From positions 415,681 through 479,680 of the forward strand of contig CACVBU010000616.1 of assembly GCA_902728285.1 (NCBI GenBank): a stretch of 64,000 nucleotides of DNA, written 5' to 3'. This document shows, piece by piece, positions 59,640-64,000 of the stretch (within the stretch, counting starts at the first letter, position 1; each line of letters starts with the position of its first letter). The stretch comes from Clytia hemisphaerica (Eukaryota > Cnidaria > Hydrozoa > Leptothecata > Clytiidae). A program made the translations under genes and the position numbers. Under the pieces are notes generated by a model. That model made no database searches. It saw only the letters and a list, made by a program, of their open reading frames with translations, and was not told the origin of the DNA.

Positions 59640-59712
59640 TTGGCCCAGTGGTATAAGGCGTTGGGTTCACACACTAGAGATCTCGGGATCGAATTGGGTC
59701 ATGGTCCCTTTA
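59640..59712 (+). repeat. tRNA-derived SINE-like sequence
   Basis: TGGCCCAGTGG (59641-59651) matches the pol III A box perfectly and GGATCGAATTG (59686-59696) matches the B box well. The stems do not pair as a functional tRNA, so this is a SINE head or tRNA relic. Confidence 0.6.
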
Positions 59713-61193
59713 AAATTTTTATCAAGGTTTTGTTATTCATGTTTTTTGGGTGTAGACTCCGAAAAATAAGTCCGAAGTCTTGAAAAGTTGACAGAAGGGA
59801 GCTACAAGACCGTAAAGGACTCGTACGAGACCGTAAATGACCCCCTTCCCTGGCGCCGGCGACTCACGACTTGAAACTTTCTGGAGACGTCAAGTATATC
59901 GAAGAGAGAAAATATGCCAAATTTAATCACTCCACCGTCACCGGTCACCGGGCTAAGGGCCGCGCAAGGTACGCTGCAGGACGTCCCCGTATGGACGATT
60001 GCCGGGCCGCACGGTGTTTTTAGCCGGTCAAATTTTCCGTGAGGTATAATTAATCTAGCTCTATCTTAGTTATATCATGGAGGTGTAAAGAAACAGGAGA
60101 ATTATGCTATTGTAACCAAGCTCGCCCTACGATTAAACAAGTTACGATGTATGCATGCTCATAATCTCATATATCGTGCATTTTTAATGAGCTCTTTTAT
60201 CCATAAGTAAAATCTTATATTGGGTCATTTAAGCTTTAGAAATCAGATGAGACGAGATTCATTGCTTCTGACATCAGTGTAAGAAAATATTTGTGGACTA
60301 AAGAAAGGCCTGTAAACTTGGCAATCCTTCATCAAATGATTAGATTTTTCGATCAATGTTTTCTTTAATGTGAACTCTATTGCTTGATACTTTCCTCCCA
60401 AATTCTCCAGCGACTTTACGTCTACAAATTGAGTCTGAAATCGTGTGTGCTTATAAAGAACTTTTCATTTTCTGGCTTGAGAAAATATCTTTTCAAAACA
60501 AAATTGAACGGATAGCGAAATTGAGCATAAACTTGTTTTGTGGACGAAGTTTTATCTAATTTTCGTATATCTTAGAATGTTCAGAGCAAACTTGAGTTCT
60601 ATTAAAAAGTCTTACTTAATCGGGGGGTATTATTGTCCCATTATTGTATACTGACGGTCCCACACGACTTTACTCACAATTCAAAATATTCATAATAAAG
60701 TGCGAAAGGAAGGTGAAATTTTAATTCCGACAAAATTTCTGAATAAAAACATTGAATACTTGCACCGTCGATAATTGTAATGAGGAAATTTCAATAGAAT
60801 CTAAATAATAGAAAAATTTTATTAGAGCAAATCTGATATTTCAAAGGAAATTCGGAATTCGAATGTTTTGACCATTCGAAATTTTCGAAGATTCGAATGT
60901 TTTTGTAATTTTGTAATTTTTGTTTTTTATGCAAATCGAACGTTTTACTCCATAATGGTGAAAATTACGTAACTTAACGAAATGTGAAAAACCTCTATAG
61001 CAACACACATGCGTCAAATTCCGGTTTATTCGGGTGGTTCCGATATAAAAAATATCCTAAGAATAATAATAAAGTGATTATCACAAAGTAATTATCATCC
61101 CAAAGCAAAGGGGATCAAAGGGGTCTTATCTTTAGATACAAATGCTAGTGTGACAGGACAATTTCCCCCTCCCCAGACAATTGCCCCCAGCAC

Positions 61194-61610
61194 AAGGGGG
61201 GGGCTACTCGATTTCGAAACGACCTGTTTGTGCCGCGCAAAATCTGCTTTTCAAAATCGTACCCTTACAGTGCAGTTCAATATGGCTGAAAAGGTACCCT
61301 TTCAGTGCATTTTCTCATGATTTACACATCTCTTATAGTGCACTATATTTTTCAGCTGTAAATCTGCGTGAAAAAAGAAGCTTGAGAAATCTTCTGTTTC
61401 AAAGAAAAATTGAGAAAATTATTCTTGTCAGCAGTAATTATGAGACAATAGAAACTTTTTCAAACAAACGAGAAGTAAAAACCTTTCTTTTTATCAATTA
61501 TTTTGAATTTGTTTTAAAATTTGACCCTTGCAGTGCAATCTCACAGAAACGCATCATTACAGTGCATTTTGGGATCCTGAAAAACCCCACCCTTAATCGC
61601 GGCACATGAC
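61194..61610. mobile_element. Element with reiterated CCTTACAGTGCA motif and poly-G end
   Basis: CCCTTACAGTGCAGTTCA, CCCTTTCAGTGCATTT, CCCTTGCAGTGCAATC and CATTACAGTGCATTTTGG recur between GGGGGGGCTACTCGATTTC and CCACCCTTAATCGCGGCAC. The motif is the complement of the one in 19510-19818. GACAATTGCCCCC-type repeats flank it (61155-61190 and 61660-61745). Confidence 0.65.
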
Positions 61611-62439
61611 GTAGGCCAGATCATATGAGTGCCCCATCCCCCCTCCACCGGGACCCCAGACAATTGCACTCCAGGCAATCGCCCCCAAATAATTGCATCC
61701 AGGATAATTGCCCCCCAAAATATTTTCCCAGACAATTACCTTCGAGACAATTCTTCAACGTTAGAGTTATATACTTTAATGAGATCACCTTTCGCGGGGA
61801 TTAAATTTCACGAATTTCGGGGATTTGGTGCAGCTCATGTAAATACTAATCAGTAATTGCGCTCTTGGAAGATTTGAATAATAAGCGAACATTAGTCATT
61901 TCATGTCCCCGAATCGGACGCTTGTTGCTCACTAAGGATGATAAATGTTTTCGGGGGTAATCTCACCGTACCCATCGATCTAAGTAGTCACGATCAGTCC
62001 CACGAAGCTGCCTTACCCAAACATAGTGATCAATCAACAATATTCGAATCCAGTGAGTAAATCTTCAAAGTGAACGAATTCCCTTTTTGGAAAACATCCA
62101 ACGTGGTTATTCCACATATAGAAAAAACACACATCTAAAAAAAACAAACAATTATTTTGTCAAAGAGGCCCCCAGCGGACCCAAAACCCACGCATTCACC
62201 AAAAAATATTTCGCAATTCTCGCATTCATGCAAAACATCATGTTTCTGGCTTAAAATATTGATACAAATCTAAAAAATGTCCCCTAGGAAAAAATACACG
62301 GATCTCTGAAATCGCCAGCGAAAATCAAAGCCCGTAAATTGATTTGAGGTCTGGCTGGGTCTGAAATACCGAGTGAAATACATATATCATTGAAACATAA
62401 TTCCATGCAAGGAAACGTGTTTCGAATCTCCATGTGGAC

Positions 62440-62648
62440 TACCTTATCGGTTAAAACTTAGTCGGCCTTAAGTAACTAAATTTTGGCTTGGTGACTAAAT
62501 TTCGGGCCGACTAAAAATTTAGAAATGGCCAAAACTTAATCATTAGTTGGTCTTAGTGACTAAATTTTGACGAGGTGACTAAAATTAGGGCTGACTAATA
62601 ATTAAGGCCGACTAAAATTAGGCCGACTAAGTTTTGGCCAATAAGGTA
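62440..62648. mobile_element. TIR element with reiterated GGCCGACTAAA motif
   Basis: TACCTTATCGGTTAAAACTT and AAGTTTTGGCCAATAAGGTA are inverted ends. GACTAAATTTTGG and GGCCGACTAA variants recur eight or more times inside. Confidence 0.75.
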
Positions 62649-63630
62649 CTTTATAATCAAATTTCAACGTGGAAAATGCGTAATGCACACTCTATTGTCA
62701 AAGATTTATTATACACTGGATAAACGACTCATAAAACGATGGAGAGCGATCATTGTATTTTTCATTGTTTCAGAAAACAATTGATGTTCTAGCTTTGTCC
62801 GCAAAGGACAACTGTCATGGCGGCTCGAAGATGTCTGATTTTTAAAAATGTTTATCAGTCTTATTTTTAAAAAGTTCTCTATAGCTCTTTCTTTTTGCAC
62901 ATTTGCAGAAAAAAAGTTTGAAAGTAAGGCTAGCATTCCAAGCCGGATACATTTGTAAAATCTAATGTGGGGAAATAATCATCATTAGACAAGAAATTCA
63001 GACAACATGCTTAAAGTGACACAAAATTTTCAATTGAAAATATCTTTCCAAGACTGTCCCCAGAAGAGCTGAAATTAACATACATGAGACTTGAGTGTCT
63101 TGGCTCCACTGTGGTATGGTTTTTATGAGGTTGAAGTTTGAAAATTTCCGGTATCAACATTAAATTTCTTATACGCAACACGTCTTTTGCATCTTTCTCA
63201 CAGCTTGAAACGTCATAACGACTTATAATTATCAATTAAGTGGAAGAATCTCACAGGAAAGTTTTAAGTCTCTTTTGGGAATTGGATGAGTGATTTCGAT
63301 AAGAAATGCAATAAAAATGCTTCGAAAAATCATTTAACGAGGGAAGGAGAGTGAACAATAACATCATTACATCGGGCATAGCTAGTACACGAGAAATCGG
63401 CAAAAATCTGTTACTTGTATATCCAGTGTATAATAAATCCTTGCTATTGTTAAACTTAGCTTTGTCATGGGTACTAATTAGGGGGTAAGAATTACCTGTT
63501 TTAGGCGAAAAAATATTGATGGGAATCTGAAACATGCCCCCTGGAAAAAGATATACGGAAGCATTTCTCTGCAGTGTTTTCATTTTTGCTAGCTATTTTA
63601 AATTTCCGTATTTTTTTGTTCGGGATGTAT

Positions 63631-63896
63631 TGGGCTCTTCCAGAAAAAATCCGTTCATGGGGGTGGAGAATGTATTATTTTTTTCATGAATTACCCCTGG
63701 ACATTTTGATTTTTAACCCCCTGGACACGGGTTATACCCCTGGACAAACATCAAATCAACCCCGTGGACACAAAAAATTACCTCTGGGACATTGGAATTT
63801 ACCCCCTGGACATTACAATCTTTTTGGTATTTTTTCAATACCCCTGGACAATTCATCCTCCACCCCCCATGAACGGATTTTTTCTGGAAGAGCCCA
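63631..63896. mobile_element. TIR element with reiterated CCCCTGGACA motif (copy 2)
   Basis: Long inverted termini begin TGGGCTCTTCCAGAAAAAAT and end ATTTTTTCTGGAAGAGCCCA and extend about 38 bases. CCCCTGGACA variants occur eight times inside. It is related to 9632-9962 but with a diverged motif. Confidence 0.85.
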
Positions 63897-64000
63897 TTTA
63901 GATTGGCACCAATGTTTTTAGCCTCGAACATGAAGATATTGGTAATCCTTACCCCTGATTAGTAACCAGTGTTAATTGCCACATTACGCCCGGCTCGAAC

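Larger units (their letters stand above)
58464..63630. other. Repeat-rich stretch without genes
   Basis: No exon recognised in 5.2 kb. Named contents: a half end of the 25352-type element (about 58947), a hairpin-like inverted repeat at about 59245-59350, a SINE-like sequence at 59640-59712, the element at 61194-61610 and the element at 62440-62648. Confidence 0.5.

Noticed and set aside
61181..61609. 142-codon plus-strand open frame
   Set aside because: It lies within an element of reiterated CCTTACAGTGCA motifs and has no family resemblance.

Overview
The window is nuclear DNA from an invertebrate animal. Coding exons are split by GT-AG introns in every reading phase, genes lie on both strands, the DNA is AT-rich, and it is packed with short inverted-repeat elements and tRNA-derived repeats. 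The gene families are metazoan: an astacin protease with ShK and F5/8 type C domains, GINS3, GTP-type PEPCK and a PDPR/DMGDH-like flavoprotein. A marine, perhaps non-bilaterian (cnidarian-like) animal would fit, but nothing in the window fixes the phylum.

Layout. Positions 1-6.5 kb hold two paralogous multi-pass membrane-protein genes on the minus strand; the first runs off the left edge. A large minus-strand gene, 15 coding exons over 7.7-22.6 kb, encodes a secreted astacin metalloprotease with five ShK domains and a C-terminal F5/8C (discoidin) domain. The exon chain rebuilt here keeps frame throughout and gives 672 residues. Its 5.9-kb intron 13 carries an unrelated three-exon coiled-coil gene on the opposite strand (10.35-13.85 kb). 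GINS3 (PSF3), a subunit of the replicative helicase, is a single exon at 23.8-24.5 kb. Then come about 11 kb without recognisable coding sequence.

Phosphoenolpyruvate carboxykinase follows on the plus strand (coding 36.0-39.8 kb). Three TATA-type promoter candidates lie 0.3-5 kb upstream. Two drive ATG-free leader exons and the third precedes an exon encoding a mitochondrial-type leader, so one gene may make both cytosolic and mitochondrial enzyme. One upstream promoter has a perfect CRE palindrome beside its TATA box. The last PEPCK exon has a one-base frame break in an A-run. Next is a 17-exon PDPR/DMGDH-like mitochondrial flavoprotein gene (42.1-54.1 kb), rebuilt in frame to 811 residues; it keeps the histidine used for covalent FAD attachment and contains a 21-nt microexon. 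An intronless secreted endonuclease/exonuclease/phosphatase-fold gene lies at 55.0-55.7 kb on the minus strand. From 57.1 to 58.5 kb there is a 48-bp minisatellite of about 27 copies. The final 5.5 kb hold repeats only.

The most unusual non-genic signal is a whole set of small terminal-inverted-repeat elements. Each has its own short motif reiterated several times inside it, and many have poly-G/poly-C runs at the edges. At least nine unrelated-looking motifs share this design within 64 kb.
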